Assembly: GCA_040222275.1 (NCBI GenBank) | Contig: JAVKDJ010000046.1 | Span: 1-64,000, forward strand | Length of the DNA stretch: 64,000 nt | Source: CAXBNB01 sp040222275 | Lineage (GTDB): Bacteria; Bacteroidota; Bacteroidia; Cytophagales; Cyclobacteriaceae | Reading direction: 5' to 3' | Position numbers and translations under genes: made by a program | Notes under the pieces: model-generated | Seen by the model: only the letters and a program-made list of their open reading frames with translations | Databases searched by the model: none | What the model was told of the DNA's origin: nothing | Shown: in pieces, positions 8,741-18,490 of the stretch | Position numbering within the stretch: position 1 is the first letter of the stretch | How the letters are laid out: each line of letters opens with the position of its first letter

Positions 8741-10090
8741 TTACTTATAGGTAAATCCTAATTTTTGTAGTCCGGCCTGCACCTCGGGGGCTGACATAAA
8801 CAAATCCCACAACAGGCCGCTCCTGTGGTTTTCGATCATCACGGGTATTGGTCCCTGATCGATGGCCAGGTAACGAGGCAACATCCAATTGTGCTCTACA
8901 CTAAATGCATCGTAAGGGCCATATTTACCTACCAATGAATCGCGCTCGGGGGCATAGAGGTAACGCAACATTTGCATGCTTTCCTTGGGTGTATAAGGAA
9001 AAGAAGACAATGCCGCAGTGGGTGAAATCACTCCCAAGTCCCTGTCGGGTCGATGGCCTGCATAGCCCTTCATCGAATAGCTGGAGGTAAGTCCCCAACA
9101 GTTTTTTCCATACCCTTTGTATCCCTTGGGATTTTCCAGACAATAGGCATAGTGGCTCCTGGCATGGTTTTGATTGAGTTTCCAGTAGTCACCATATTGA
9201 TCTGTAAGCCCATTGGGGTTTAGGCCCAGATATGAATAGTGCGCCCAGAACAGAGGGCCTACCTTGCTTTCATCGTGCTCGTAATGATTGAGTACCAAAT
9301 CATAGCCATAGTAGGTTTGATTCGATTTAATTTTCCCATCAAGTGCCCAGCCTTTGTGGTACACAGCAGGTTCTATACTGTAAGTAGGCGATGCAGCTGC
9401 GAGTATGTACATTATCAGGCATTCGTTGTAGCCTCCTACCGGAAAATTCATTTCCCAACCAAAGTTTGGCGACCAATGCCAGTAAAGCACATCTTCTCCT
9501 CCTTTGGTATGCCAGCTCCACTCTACTTCTCTCCAGATTTTGTCTATGCGTGCGGCTATTTCTCTTTCTTCGGCATTACCACCTTTGAAATACTCCCGTA
9601 CAGCTAGTAGTCCCTGCATCAAAAATGCCGTTTCGACCAAATCTCCGCCATCATCCTTTTGGCTAAATGGTTTTACACTACCTGTATCGCCATACCACCA
9701 GTGCGGATAAACCCCATGAAAGCGGTCGGCTGTTTCAAGAAAATTCAATATTTTACTATAGCGCTGAACGGCCTGTTCCCTGGTAATGAAGCCCCTTTCG
9801 ATTCCTACCAGAATGGCCATCACACCAAAGCCTGATCCCCCGGAGGTCACCACATTTTTATCATTGGAAGGGTAAATTCCATCCAGATGGACACGTTCGC
9901 AGGCCATACCGGACACGGGCTCTGCCCCTTCCCAGAAATACTGAAATGTCTGGTATTGTATCAGATTCAGCAATGAGTCATTTGAAACCTGGCCGGATTC
10001 TTCTTCCGATGCTGCCTTCTGCCTGAAGCTACAGGAACATAGCCAAAAAATGGCCAACATGACAATGAAAGGTTGGGCAAATTTATTCAT
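8741..10090 (-). CDS. GH144-type (glucoamylase-like) lipoprotein, probable beta-1,2-glucanase
   Basis: A 449-residue protein with an SPII signal (lipid Cys20, LCSC) and one (alpha/alpha)6-barrel domain of the glucoamylase-like family that includes GH144. Motifs shared with its upstream paralogue are GGSGFGVMAILVGIERGF, KDDGGDLVETAFL, LYWHWSPNFGW, LGVISPTAA and AIDQGPIPVMIENHRSG. Acidic residues in KDDGGDLVE and the WHWSPNFGWE segment line the expected active site. Characterised GH144 enzymes (Chitinophaga SGL, Bacteroides and Parabacteroides homologues) cleave beta-1,2-glucan to sophorose or longer products. The start codon overlaps the end of the upstream GH144 gene by 8 nt, indicating coupled translation. 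Family membership is firm from motifs; specificity is inferred from family and from the GH3 neighbour. Confidence 0.85.
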   Translation of the reverse strand: MNKFAQPFIVMLAIFWLCSCSFRQKAASEEESGQVSNDSLLNLIQYQTFQYFWEGAEPVSGMACERVHLDGIYPSNDKNVVTSGGSGFGVMAILVGIERGFITREQAVQRYSKILNFLETADRFHGVYPHWWYGDTGSVKPFSQKDDGGDLVETAFLMQGLLAVREYFKGGNAEEREIAARIDKIWREVEWSWHTKGGEDVLYWHWSPNFGWEMNFPVGGYNECLIMYILAAASPTYSIEPAVYHKGWALDGKIKSNQTYYGYDLVLNHYEHDESKVGPLFWAHYSYLGLNPNGLTDQYGDYWKLNQNHARSHYAYCLENPKGYKGYGKNCWGLTSSYSMKGYAGHRPDRDLGVISPTAALSSFPYTPKESMQMLRYLYAPERDSLVGKYGPYDAFSVEHNWMLPRYLAIDQGPIPVMIENHRSGLLWDLFMSAPEVQAGLQKLGFTYK

Positions 10091-12062
10091 AAGTAATATT
10101 TAGTTTTTTTAGTCCATTTTTAATTTCGGGTGCAGCCATAAACAAATCCCACAGCAAACCACTCCTGTGATTTTCGATCATGATCAATATTGGCCCCTGA
10201 TCGATGGCCAAATAAGAGCCAGCATACCAATCCTCAGTAATGTTGAAAGCATCATAAAACCCGTATTCACCCCATAGCTGATCGCCGAGGATGTAGTAAA
10301 AATGCCTGATTGCATCCATAGATTGCTCGGGGGTATAGGGCAAGGAAGAAATAGCTGCTGTAGGTGTAATCACACCCAGGTCGTTGTTTGGCGAATGCGC
10401 ATTATAGCCCTGGTGGTTGTCGCTGGCCGTAAGCCCCCAGCTGTATGCCGAATACCCCACAAAGCGTTGAGGGTTGTCGGCACAATAAGCCTGATTGATC
10501 AGACTATGGTTGACGTTTTGTTGCCAGTAGTTGGCATAACTGTCTGAGAGTTTTCTGGGATCCAGTCCCAAAAACGAGTAGTGTGAAAAGAACAAAGGTC
10601 CACCCATGTCGGTTCTCAAAGGAAGCTGCTGGTCGTAAAACCGGCTGCCTGATGTATTCACCATTGCACCGTTTCTTGTCCAGCCTTCTGTATATACTTC
10701 CTTTTCTATGCCATGGGAAGCGGACGCTGCAGCAAGCACATACACAATCATGGATTCATTCCAGCCGGTAATCTTGTGGTTTTTTTCCCAACCAAAATTT
10801 GGTGACCAATGCCAGTAAAGCACGTTTTGACCATTTCTGGTAAACCAGTCCCATTCGACCTCAGACCAAACTTTATTGATTTTGTCGATAATATTTGATT
10901 CCTGGATGTTTGAATTGTCAAGGTATTCCCGTACCGCCAAAAGCCCCTGAACCATAAATGCCGTTTCTACCAAATCTGCCCCATCATCCTTGGCACTAAA
11001 CGAAATGGCCTTGCCAGTACTGCCATTCAACCAGTGCGACCATGCACCATGAAATCTGTCTGCTTTTTCATCAAGAAAGTTGACTATGGTTTCCAACCTG
11101 TCCACGCCTTGCTGCCGGGTAATAAAACCACGTTCTATGCCCACCAAAATGGCCATCACACCAAATCCTGATCCTCCTATGGTGACAGTTTCCCCACTAG
11201 TGTTCCTCTCCCTTGACAGCCCACTCACAGGATGTCCAAAATCCCAGAAATATTTGAAGGTTTGTTGCTGAATTTTGGTCAGCAATTCTTCATCCGGTAT
11301 TTCAGGAAATTTCAATGTAGAATCCAGTTTGGTATAAAAACTTAAGTCCAGGCCATCAAATGGCCGCCCTGTTTCTTCAGAAAGGCTTTCAGCTACCCGC
11401 AACCTGTATTTTTTATATCCTGAAAGCGCAGCATCTACGCCTACTTTCAACGTAGAAGCATCTACCTGTATCCAACTATGGCTTACAGTTGATTCCATCT
11501 GATCCATACCTGTGTAGCCGGCTATCTGTTCGACACTAATCGGTCGGTTGAAGTGCAATTCGATTTCGGGAGAAAAGTCCACATCCTTTATTCTATTTTG
11601 TAGATTAACAGAAATCCCGTCAATCAAAACCTTTTCCAAAACAAGGGGTGCAGTAAAGGTGGTAAACATCAATTCAAGCCCCTCAAATACCTCATTGTCC
11701 GCTCCCTCCAGCTTGTTCGAAATTTTCAAAGTGTAGGTTGTATTTTCAATAAGAATACCTGCTGACAAAGTGAGCAACCGGTTGTTGTCCTTAAATGCAA
11801 AGTTGAGTTCAATATCCTTGTTGTTGCCGTCAACCAGGCTGATATGCGTTTCCGCAGAACCCTGAGCCAAGGGGCTTTCAAATCTTATTTCGATGGGCTC
11901 ATCTACGGGCATATCAAGGTTGCTGCCTGTGGTTGTCATAGACCTGTTGCCTATGAAGACATACGTCAGTTCCAGCGTACCCTTTTCTGTATCGGCTTCT
12001 GATGGGTCATCGGTACAGGCCACCAATGTGCATAGGATTAATATTAAGGACAGCAAACGCAT
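10083..12062 (-). CDS. GH144-type lipoprotein with two N-terminal Ig-like domains
   Basis: A 659-residue lipoprotein (MRLLSLILILCTLVAC, lipid Cys16). The ATG at 12062 is preferred over an in-frame TTG four codons upstream. Two bacterial Ig-like domains of the SbsA/Big_5 type (about 30-125 and 135-235, e.g. VDEPIEIRFESPLAQG and DVDFSPEIELHFNRPI) precede a GH144-type catalytic domain (about 255-659). That domain matches the downstream paralogue in motif order: GGSGFGVMAILVGIERGF, KDDGADLVETAFMVQG, LYWHWSPNFGWE and AIDQGPILIMIENHRSG. The Ig stalk probably holds this enzyme away from the cell surface, making it the likely first-cut endo-enzyme, with the shorter paralogue acting on the products. 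It lies 110 bp after the LamG gene. Confidence 0.83.
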   Translation of the reverse strand: MRLLSLILILCTLVACTDDPSEADTEKGTLELTYVFIGNRSMTTTGSNLDMPVDEPIEIRFESPLAQGSAETHISLVDGNNKDIELNFAFKDNNRLLTLSAGILIENTTYTLKISNKLEGADNEVFEGLELMFTTFTAPLVLEKVLIDGISVNLQNRIKDVDFSPEIELHFNRPISVEQIAGYTGMDQMESTVSHSWIQVDASTLKVGVDAALSGYKKYRLRVAESLSEETGRPFDGLDLSFYTKLDSTLKFPEIPDEELLTKIQQQTFKYFWDFGHPVSGLSRERNTSGETVTIGGSGFGVMAILVGIERGFITRQQGVDRLETIVNFLDEKADRFHGAWSHWLNGSTGKAISFSAKDDGADLVETAFMVQGLLAVREYLDNSNIQESNIIDKINKVWSEVEWDWFTRNGQNVLYWHWSPNFGWEKNHKITGWNESMIVYVLAAASASHGIEKEVYTEGWTRNGAMVNTSGSRFYDQQLPLRTDMGGPLFFSHYSFLGLDPRKLSDSYANYWQQNVNHSLINQAYCADNPQRFVGYSAYSWGLTASDNHQGYNAHSPNNDLGVITPTAAISSLPYTPEQSMDAIRHFYYILGDQLWGEYGFYDAFNITEDWYAGSYLAIDQGPILIMIENHRSGLLWDLFMAAPEIKNGLKKLNITYE

Positions 12063-12171
12063 GGTATTGGACAATGGAATGGTTAAAAACTCAACAAGGG
12101 ATTCAATACAAAACTCTCAAGTTATGAAATGACCTGTGGATTGAACCACAGGCCATCTCAAAGTATTAGGT

Positions 12172-13926
12172 TTAAATACCTGCTTTTAATATCTGAACAT
12201 CAGCCTGGGTAAGGGCTCTGTCAAAAAGCATGAGTTCGTCCATCATACCTTCGTCAGACTTATGGTTCCATCCGGTGAAGCGTGGTGCGCCAGACATAAT
12301 CGACAACACATCGCAACCTGTCCAGTCCACCCCGGTGAAGATGCCCTGCTTGGCCACCTGGCCATCTATATATACCACACTTTCTGTGCTGGATATAGTA
12401 AATACAATGTGTACCCATTGATCAACAGTGGGATCTACATCAGCTGCTGCGCCTCCATCAAACCAGGAATCGGCGGTACCATTGCCTACATTGAGCTTGA
12501 AGCGTTGTTTGCCTCCGGCATTTTCCCTAAAGAAACGGAAACCATTCTTCCTGTTGTTCATAGCATCTGGGTTGGCCTCATCAACCGGCCCCATCACCAG
12601 GACTCCCGCCCTGTCCGGCACGTCGTTGACCTTCACAAAGAAGCTTGCACTGAACTCTGCTCCCTGCAATCCATCGGTTGGGAAGGTGAGGTAAGCATCT
12701 GTAGCACCTGAATAGGCGTTTCCTTCAAATCCACTGTTGGCACCCCCAAAACCGGGTGTTCCTACTACAGTGGCTTCCTGTCCACTGACCTGATCGGTAT
12801 AGTCATCCTCAAATGACATACGGAATATGGCCGATTCTGACAGAATAATCCCTTTGATTTCATCCTGTGTGAGGGCTTTGGTAAACAATCGCAATTCGTC
12901 CATGAGGCTTTCATCGGAATTGTGTCCCCAGCCGGTAAACCTTGGCGCACCGGACATGATGGACAACACATCGCATCCCGACCAATCCACACCAGAGAAT
13001 GCACCCTGCTTCACAACTTCACCATTGATATATACCACACTTTCTGTTTCAGAAATGGTAAAGGCCATGTGTGCCCATTCCCCGGCGGCTGGATCTACAT
13101 CGGCTGCCGCTCCTCCATCAAACCAGGAGTCAGCCGTGCCATTGCCCACATTCAGTTTAAACCTCTGTTTGCCTCCGGCATTTTCACGGAAAAACCTAAA
13201 TCCATTCTTTCTGTTGTTCATACTGGTAGGGTTGGCTTCATCCACCGGCCCCATCACCAGCACACCTGCCCTATCAGGCACGGCATTCACTTTCAACCAA
13301 AAACTGGCGCTAAACTCTGCACCCTGAAGGCCTGCGGTAGGGAACGTAAGGTAGCTGTCTGATCCACCTTTGTATGCATCACCCCCTTGTATGCCATTGC
13401 CAGCCCCTGCGAAACCAGGACTACCAACTGCGGTGGCTTCCTGAAGGCTGTTTTTCTCCAAATAATCCCCATCAAAAGACATATAGAAAACTTCCCCTTC
13501 ATAAACGGGTAGATATGGGGGGCCTTTTTCAAAGTTGACAGTGGCTGTGCCCGTCTTGCCTTCCAGGTCTGTTGCAGAAATGGTCAACACGTGCATACCG
13601 TTGGTCACCTGGTCGTACAGGTATTCGTTGAGAAACCTCCTGTAGTCCAAAAACTCTGAATATTTGATCAATTCAGTGCCATCCAATTGGATGGAAACAT
13701 CCTTGATTTCTATATCGTCTGATACCTCAAACTTGATATTGATCGATGTGACCTGTTCGTTGGTTTGAAGCACTGTTCCTTCCTGTGGAAAATTGATCGT
13801 GACCGAAGGAGCAGATTCATCAGGACCCGGATCAGTCGGGGTAAGCGGATCAATGAAATCATCTTTACATGCCATTGCTATGATAAGGGCAATGAACAAA
13901 AACGTTAATCTATTTAATATTTTCAT
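12172..13926 (-). CDS. Surface glycan-binding-type lipoprotein with two near-identical LamG domains
   Basis: A 584-residue lipoprotein (ALIIAMACKDD, lipid Cys20) in the position where SusE/SusF-type surface glycan-binding proteins are found, 12 bp after susD. Residues about 35-130 form an Ig-like stalk (SVTINFPQEG, KGPPYLPVY). Two concanavalin-A/LamG-like jelly-roll domains follow (about 145-365 and 366-584). They share long identical stretches, for example NNRKNGFRFFRENAGGK and RFKLNVGNGTADSWFDGGAA. No catalytic residues are apparent, so I read it as a binding protein presenting two equal lectin-type sites to the polysaccharide. The domain duplication is old: the shared stretches differ at many synonymous positions. 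Ligand unknown. Confidence 0.8.
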   Translation of the reverse strand: MKILNRLTFLFIALIIAMACKDDFIDPLTPTDPGPDESAPSVTINFPQEGTVLQTNEQVTSINIKFEVSDDIEIKDVSIQLDGTELIKYSEFLDYRRFLNEYLYDQVTNGMHVLTISATDLEGKTGTATVNFEKGPPYLPVYEGEVFYMSFDGDYLEKNSLQEATAVGSPGFAGAGNGIQGGDAYKGGSDSYLTFPTAGLQGAEFSASFWLKVNAVPDRAGVLVMGPVDEANPTSMNNRKNGFRFFRENAGGKQRFKLNVGNGTADSWFDGGAAADVDPAAGEWAHMAFTISETESVVYINGEVVKQGAFSGVDWSGCDVLSIMSGAPRFTGWGHNSDESLMDELRLFTKALTQDEIKGIILSESAIFRMSFEDDYTDQVSGQEATVVGTPGFGGANSGFEGNAYSGATDAYLTFPTDGLQGAEFSASFFVKVNDVPDRAGVLVMGPVDEANPDAMNNRKNGFRFFRENAGGKQRFKLNVGNGTADSWFDGGAAADVDPTVDQWVHIVFTISSTESVVYIDGQVAKQGIFTGVDWTGCDVLSIMSGAPRFTGWNHKSDEGMMDELMLFDRALTQADVQILKAGI

Positions 13927-13938
13927 GATTCTTGTTGT

Positions 13939-15468
13939 TTAAATAGCTCCTCCATCAAGCTGTTTCAATTCATCCAGTTGAGCCTGTGGGTATGGCAGCC
14001 TGGCCAAATCCATAGTAAAAGTCCTTCCATCATAGCTTAAAGCAGCAGCATTTCCAGTCCTTACCATGTCATGGAACCTTTTGCCCCATTCCATGGCCAA
14101 TTCTGCATACTTTTCATCGAGCACCTGCTCGGTGGTGACACCTCCGAGGTTTCCTAGCCCTGCCCTGCTGCGTACGGCGTTTACTGCATCGTCTGCCGTC
14201 ATGGCTGAACTTGAGGCTCCCCTGGTGAGTGCTTCTGCATGCATCAACAGAATTTCCGCATAACGGATCACTGTGTAGTTTTTGTTGTTGCCATAGCCAT
14301 TTCTTCCATCTGTCAGTTGATTGGATGGCAGGTAATGTTTGCCGCTATGAAAGTTGGCGCGCGCAGCATTGTTGAACCTGTCACCATCCCTGGTAGTATT
14401 GGACAACCAGGCCGGCAAAGGTGAATAGTTCGGGTCGCTTTCTATCTGTGCCATGCCATCAGGCGTAAAAATCACACTTGTTTCCAGCCTTACCTGTTCC
14501 CCTCTGTCCAGCATAAACTTTATATACTTTTCGCTGGGCTCGTAGAAGCCCCAGCCACCATTTTTGCCTGTCACGGCTGGTGTCCAGCTTTGCGGGCCGT
14601 ATGGGGCAAACAAATGAAATTCCGATGGTCCGGTACCCTGACCAAAGTCAGAATACTGCAACTCAAGAATGTTCTCGTCATTCAACTTGCCATTCAGTTT
14701 GAACAAGCCATAAAAATCAGGATCCAATTGGTATTCGCCAGAGCTGATGATCTGTGAAGTAGCATCCGCTACACCCTGATAGTTTTCCAACTCCTGATTG
14801 GCCATGGCCTGAACTGCCAGGGCGGTAAACCTTGTTATCCCTCCTTTTATATCTGTTCGTTTGTTAGGGTTTACAGGGGGAAGCAAGGGTATCGCTTCAG
14901 CCATTTCATCCACAATGTGCTGCATCACATCACTCCTGGTGCTGACTGGCGTAGCAGCTATCGCATCCAGCGATCCGATAACTATGACATCACCAAAGGT
15001 TTGTGCCAGGTTCAAATACAAGTATGCTATGATGGTTTTGCATTCGGCTACATATTGGTCTGCCAGTGCATCTGGCCCACCATTGTCCCTGTATTTTTCT
15101 ATCTCCCCAATCGCAGTAGTTGCCCGAATGATATCATTGTAATGCAACTGCCATACTGAATTGTACATCCAATAGTTTTTGTCATATTTAAAGGCATCAG
15201 TATCCCAGAAGGGTTGCTGGTCTCCAAGGCCTCCGGCATTCACATCATCTCCCCTCACTCCCAATAGCAGTCCTTCTTCCCATCCGCGGGTATATAAACC
15301 CTCGTATGCCCCAAGGACGGGCAGTATCATGTTATCGGAAATGGTATAGTCGGTATCCCCTGTCAAACTTTCATTTTCGGGGAGTTCGTCCAGCACATCG
15401 CTACATGCCCCAATTATCAGCAAAAGGGCCAACATGAACGAAGTGGTATATTTATTTATCTTTTTCAT
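13939..15468 (-). CDS. SusD/RagB-family surface lipoprotein
   Basis: A 509-residue SusD-like glycan-binding lipoprotein. The SPII signal ends at Cys22 (LIIGACSDVLDELPE), followed by a TPR-rich helical body and the family C-terminus (YPQAQLDELKQLDGGAI). YAEILLMHAEAL and the WGKRFHDMVRTG motif near the C-terminus are standard for the family. It would sit as a hinged lid on the SusC transporter encoded 13 bp upstream and capture oligosaccharides. Gene order susC-susD-LamG protein-GH144 makes the operon assignment secure. The ligand cannot be deduced from the sequence; the partner enzymes suggest a glucan. Confidence 0.95.
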   Translation of the reverse strand: MKKINKYTTSFMLALLLIIGACSDVLDELPENESLTGDTDYTISDNMILPVLGAYEGLYTRGWEEGLLLGVRGDDVNAGGLGDQQPFWDTDAFKYDKNYWMYNSVWQLHYNDIIRATTAIGEIEKYRDNGGPDALADQYVAECKTIIAYLYLNLAQTFGDVIVIGSLDAIAATPVSTRSDVMQHIVDEMAEAIPLLPPVNPNKRTDIKGGITRFTALAVQAMANQELENYQGVADATSQIISSGEYQLDPDFYGLFKLNGKLNDENILELQYSDFGQGTGPSEFHLFAPYGPQSWTPAVTGKNGGWGFYEPSEKYIKFMLDRGEQVRLETSVIFTPDGMAQIESDPNYSPLPAWLSNTTRDGDRFNNAARANFHSGKHYLPSNQLTDGRNGYGNNKNYTVIRYAEILLMHAEALTRGASSSAMTADDAVNAVRSRAGLGNLGGVTTEQVLDEKYAELAMEWGKRFHDMVRTGNAAALSYDGRTFTMDLARLPYPQAQLDELKQLDGGAI

Positions 15469-15481
15469 TTTATCCTGCTAT

Positions 15482-18400
15482 TTAAAATTTGAGATTGAAT
15501 CCGATGGTGTAAACTGCGGGAATCGGGTAAACCTGCCTGTCCACCCCATTGGCTACTTCTGGATTGAAACCATTGTAATTGAAGACAGTGAGTGGCCGCT
15601 CGGCTGTGAAGTACACCGTGGCGTTCAGCATCTGACTGCCCAAATCCAGGTCCCTGAAGTTGTATGCCACCCGGGCGTTTTGAATCCTGAAAAATGCACC
15701 ATCTTCTATCAGATAGTCGCTCAGTTGCTGGTTCCAACCTCTTCTGAGGCCAGCTGCAGAAGGGTAAGTATTAGATGTTCCCTCTCCATTCCACACACCA
15801 GTGGCCAGGTCGGCATCTACATTGGTATCCTGGGTAAAAATGAGTTCACCCCTTTTCCTGTTCAGGATTTTGTTCCCTCTTTGTCCCATGATATTCATAG
15901 ACAACTCTATATTCTTATAGGAAGCCCCAATATTGCCACCGTAGGTGAGGTTAGGAAAATATGAACCCAAAACCACCCTGTCATCACCATCTATATCGCC
16001 ATCTTCATCCTGGTCCACAAATTTTAAGTCACCAGGCACCAGCCCTTCAGCTATGGCTATTGGATCGGCATCTACTTCTGCCTGAGTTTGGTACACTCCT
16101 GCACGCTTCAGGCCAAAAAATGCAAACAATGGTTCTCCTACGATGGTCCTTTGCCTGAACTCGGCTGTGCCACCATCTATGTGCGACTGTCCAAACAGGT
16201 CTATCACTTCATTTTTCAATGTGGCAAAATTCACTCCAACGAAAAATTTGACATCCTCGCTGATTTTTCCGTTCCAGTTCAAAGCCATTTCAAACCCTGA
16301 ATTCCGGATGGTTCCCACACTTCTGTTTACAGAACCCGATTGTAGCAGTAGGCTTACCGGGATGGCAGCATTTTCTGTATCCCTAATGAAATAATCCATG
16401 TCAACACTTAGCCTGCTATCCAAAAGTTCCGCAGTGATCCCCACGTTGGTTTCCGATACCAATTCCCATCTCAAAAAGTCGAATGTATCGAGTGTGGATG
16501 TACCGGTAACCTGGGTATCATCAATGGCAAGGTCCACCGCTGATGTAGTACTTTGGCCATCGCTGGCTGCTACTGCATCGTTACCCAGCTGCCCCCAGCC
16601 TGCACGCACTTTGAGGAAGTTAAACGTAGATGATCCTTGCAGAAAAGGCTCCTGGGATACAACCCAACCAAGTCCCACTGCCGGGAAATAGCCCCATTTT
16701 TCCTGGTATTTATTAGTGCCATCTGCCCGAATGGTGAAGTACGCGAGGTACTTGCCCTGATAGTTGTATGCTGTACGGCCAAAATAGGATATGCCATATA
16801 CCCGGCGCGCGCCATCCGAAGCTTCAATAGATGCATCGTCCAGTGTTTGGTCTATGTACCAGGTTTTTTCAGAATCCGTTGGGATATTTTCCGCTGAGCC
16901 CCTCAAAAATTCGAAAGACTCATCCCTGAACGAATGGCCTGCCATCACAGTGAAATTATGGTCTCCAATCGTTTGGTTGAAGGTCAAAGTATTGTCCACA
17001 AACTGGTTGATAAAAGTTGACCTGGTAGAGGAAAGTGTCGAATTTTCCCTTTGCAAACCGCTGGTAATGAAATATGGCAGTCCTACGTTCCTCTCCTTTA
17101 AAAATGTCATGGACACATTGTAGCTGGACCTGAATTTCAACTTGTTGGGGATAATGTCTATTTCCCCATATACACCGCTCAGTATTTTTCTGATATCAAG
17201 CCTGTTGTCCTGATAGTTGAGGTTGACAAAAGGGTTTTGCCCACCTCTGTACCCAAGTATCTGCGCACTGGCAAACGACTCGGGGGTAGCATCGGTGTTC
17301 GTTTCATCGAAGATTGGCAAAATAGGCACTGCATGGTATGCGCGCCACCAGGCTGCATTGTCAGCCGTATATTTCACCCCATTGCTCAGGTTCAGGTTAC
17401 CCCCTACTTTCAGCCATCCATTGGCGTAGTGGTCCACCTTCGAGCGGATATTGAACCTCTTATAGGAGTTTTTGGTCTTGAGCAAACCCTCCTGATCGAA
17501 ATAGCTCACCCCTACCGAGTAGGTAGTATTGTCACTACCTCCCGCAATGGTCAATGCGTGGTTGGTGATCCTGGCTGGCTCCATTACTTCCGAATACCAA
17601 TCTGTGTTTACATTGGGCACGTTGGGGTTGATCCTGCTCCTGCCGAAACGCTGCATGGCGTTATCGATCAAACTGATATCGGCAGTTGACCCTGTCTGGT
17701 TCACGTAATCAACAAATTGCTCGGCATTGGCCATTTTCAGTACATTCTTGGGCACCTGCACCCCAATATACCCATCATAGCTAATGGTTGACTTCTGGTT
17801 GAGCCCACCCCCTTTGGTAGTAATGAGCACCACACCATTGGCTGCACGTACACCGTAAATGGCCGCTGCGGAGGCATCCTTCAGCACCGAGAGGCTCTCA
17901 ATCTCTGAGGTGTTTAGAAAATCGATGTTGTCAAAAAACATCCCATCCACCACATACAAGGGAGACGAACCGCTGCTACTTGGGAACGATCCAATCCCTC
18001 GGATCCGCACAGTTGGCTCATTGCCCGGAGCACCATTGCTCACAATTTGAACCCCAGCTACCTTGCCCTGTAGTGCCTGCATAGTCTGCCCGGAAGGCGA
18101 CTTTACGATCTCATCAGATTTTAAAGTAGTGATGGCCGAGGTGAGGTCTTTCTCCTTTTGGGTTCCATAGCCCACTACTACCACTTCATCCAGTAGCTGA
18201 TTGTCCAGTTCGAGGGTAACATCAATGGTCGATTCACTACCTATGGTTATTTCCTGGTTTTTGAACCCGACAAAAGAGAATACCAGTATATTTCCTTTTT
18301 CGGCCGCAATACTATACGAACCATCTATTCCGGTAATACTTCCACGTTCTTCACCCAGAATCCTGATCGACACCCCCGGAAGAGGTTCTCCATCATCACC

Positions 18401-18490
18401 CGATACTATCACTCCTTTGATTTGCCCGGCTTGGGCCCAAAGAAGCAATGGTGAAAACAAAAACAAATAAAGTAATCCTTTTTTCATCAT
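15482..18490 (-). CDS. SusC/RagA-family TonB-dependent transporter
   Basis: A 1002-residue outer-membrane transporter. Signal peptide 1-20 (LLLWAQA) is followed by a CarboxypepD_reg-like domain (about 22-95, GVIVSGDDGEPLPGVSI), then a TonB-box-like segment DEVVVVGYGTQ, then the plug (VRIRGIGS, SPLYVVDGM, LKDASAAAIYGVRAANGV) and a 22-strand barrel ending in an aromatic residue (GFNLKF). It would import oligosaccharides released by the surface GH144 enzymes, using TonB/proton-motive force. It is the first structural gene of the locus and lies 317 bp downstream of the regulator gene; the intervening region carries candidate operator repeats. Start at 18490 or 18487 (two adjacent ATG codons). Confidence 0.95.
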   Translation of the reverse strand: MMKKGLLYLFLFSPLLLWAQAGQIKGVIVSGDDGEPLPGVSIRILGEERGSITGIDGSYSIAAEKGNILVFSFVGFKNQEITIGSESTIDVTLELDNQLLDEVVVVGYGTQKEKDLTSAITTLKSDEIVKSPSGQTMQALQGKVAGVQIVSNGAPGNEPTVRIRGIGSFPSSSGSSPLYVVDGMFFDNIDFLNTSEIESLSVLKDASAAAIYGVRAANGVVLITTKGGGLNQKSTISYDGYIGVQVPKNVLKMANAEQFVDYVNQTGSTADISLIDNAMQRFGRSRINPNVPNVNTDWYSEVMEPARITNHALTIAGGSDNTTYSVGVSYFDQEGLLKTKNSYKRFNIRSKVDHYANGWLKVGGNLNLSNGVKYTADNAAWWRAYHAVPILPIFDETNTDATPESFASAQILGYRGGQNPFVNLNYQDNRLDIRKILSGVYGEIDIIPNKLKFRSSYNVSMTFLKERNVGLPYFITSGLQRENSTLSSTRSTFINQFVDNTLTFNQTIGDHNFTVMAGHSFRDESFEFLRGSAENIPTDSEKTWYIDQTLDDASIEASDGARRVYGISYFGRTAYNYQGKYLAYFTIRADGTNKYQEKWGYFPAVGLGWVVSQEPFLQGSSTFNFLKVRAGWGQLGNDAVAASDGQSTTSAVDLAIDDTQVTGTSTLDTFDFLRWELVSETNVGITAELLDSRLSVDMDYFIRDTENAAIPVSLLLQSGSVNRSVGTIRNSGFEMALNWNGKISEDVKFFVGVNFATLKNEVIDLFGQSHIDGGTAEFRQRTIVGEPLFAFFGLKRAGVYQTQAEVDADPIAIAEGLVPGDLKFVDQDEDGDIDGDDRVVLGSYFPNLTYGGNIGASYKNIELSMNIMGQRGNKILNRKRGELIFTQDTNVDADLATGVWNGEGTSNTYPSAAGLRRGWNQQLSDYLIEDGAFFRIQNARVAYNFRDLDLGSQMLNATVYFTAERPLTVFNYNGFNPEVANGVDRQVYPIPAVYTIGFNLKF

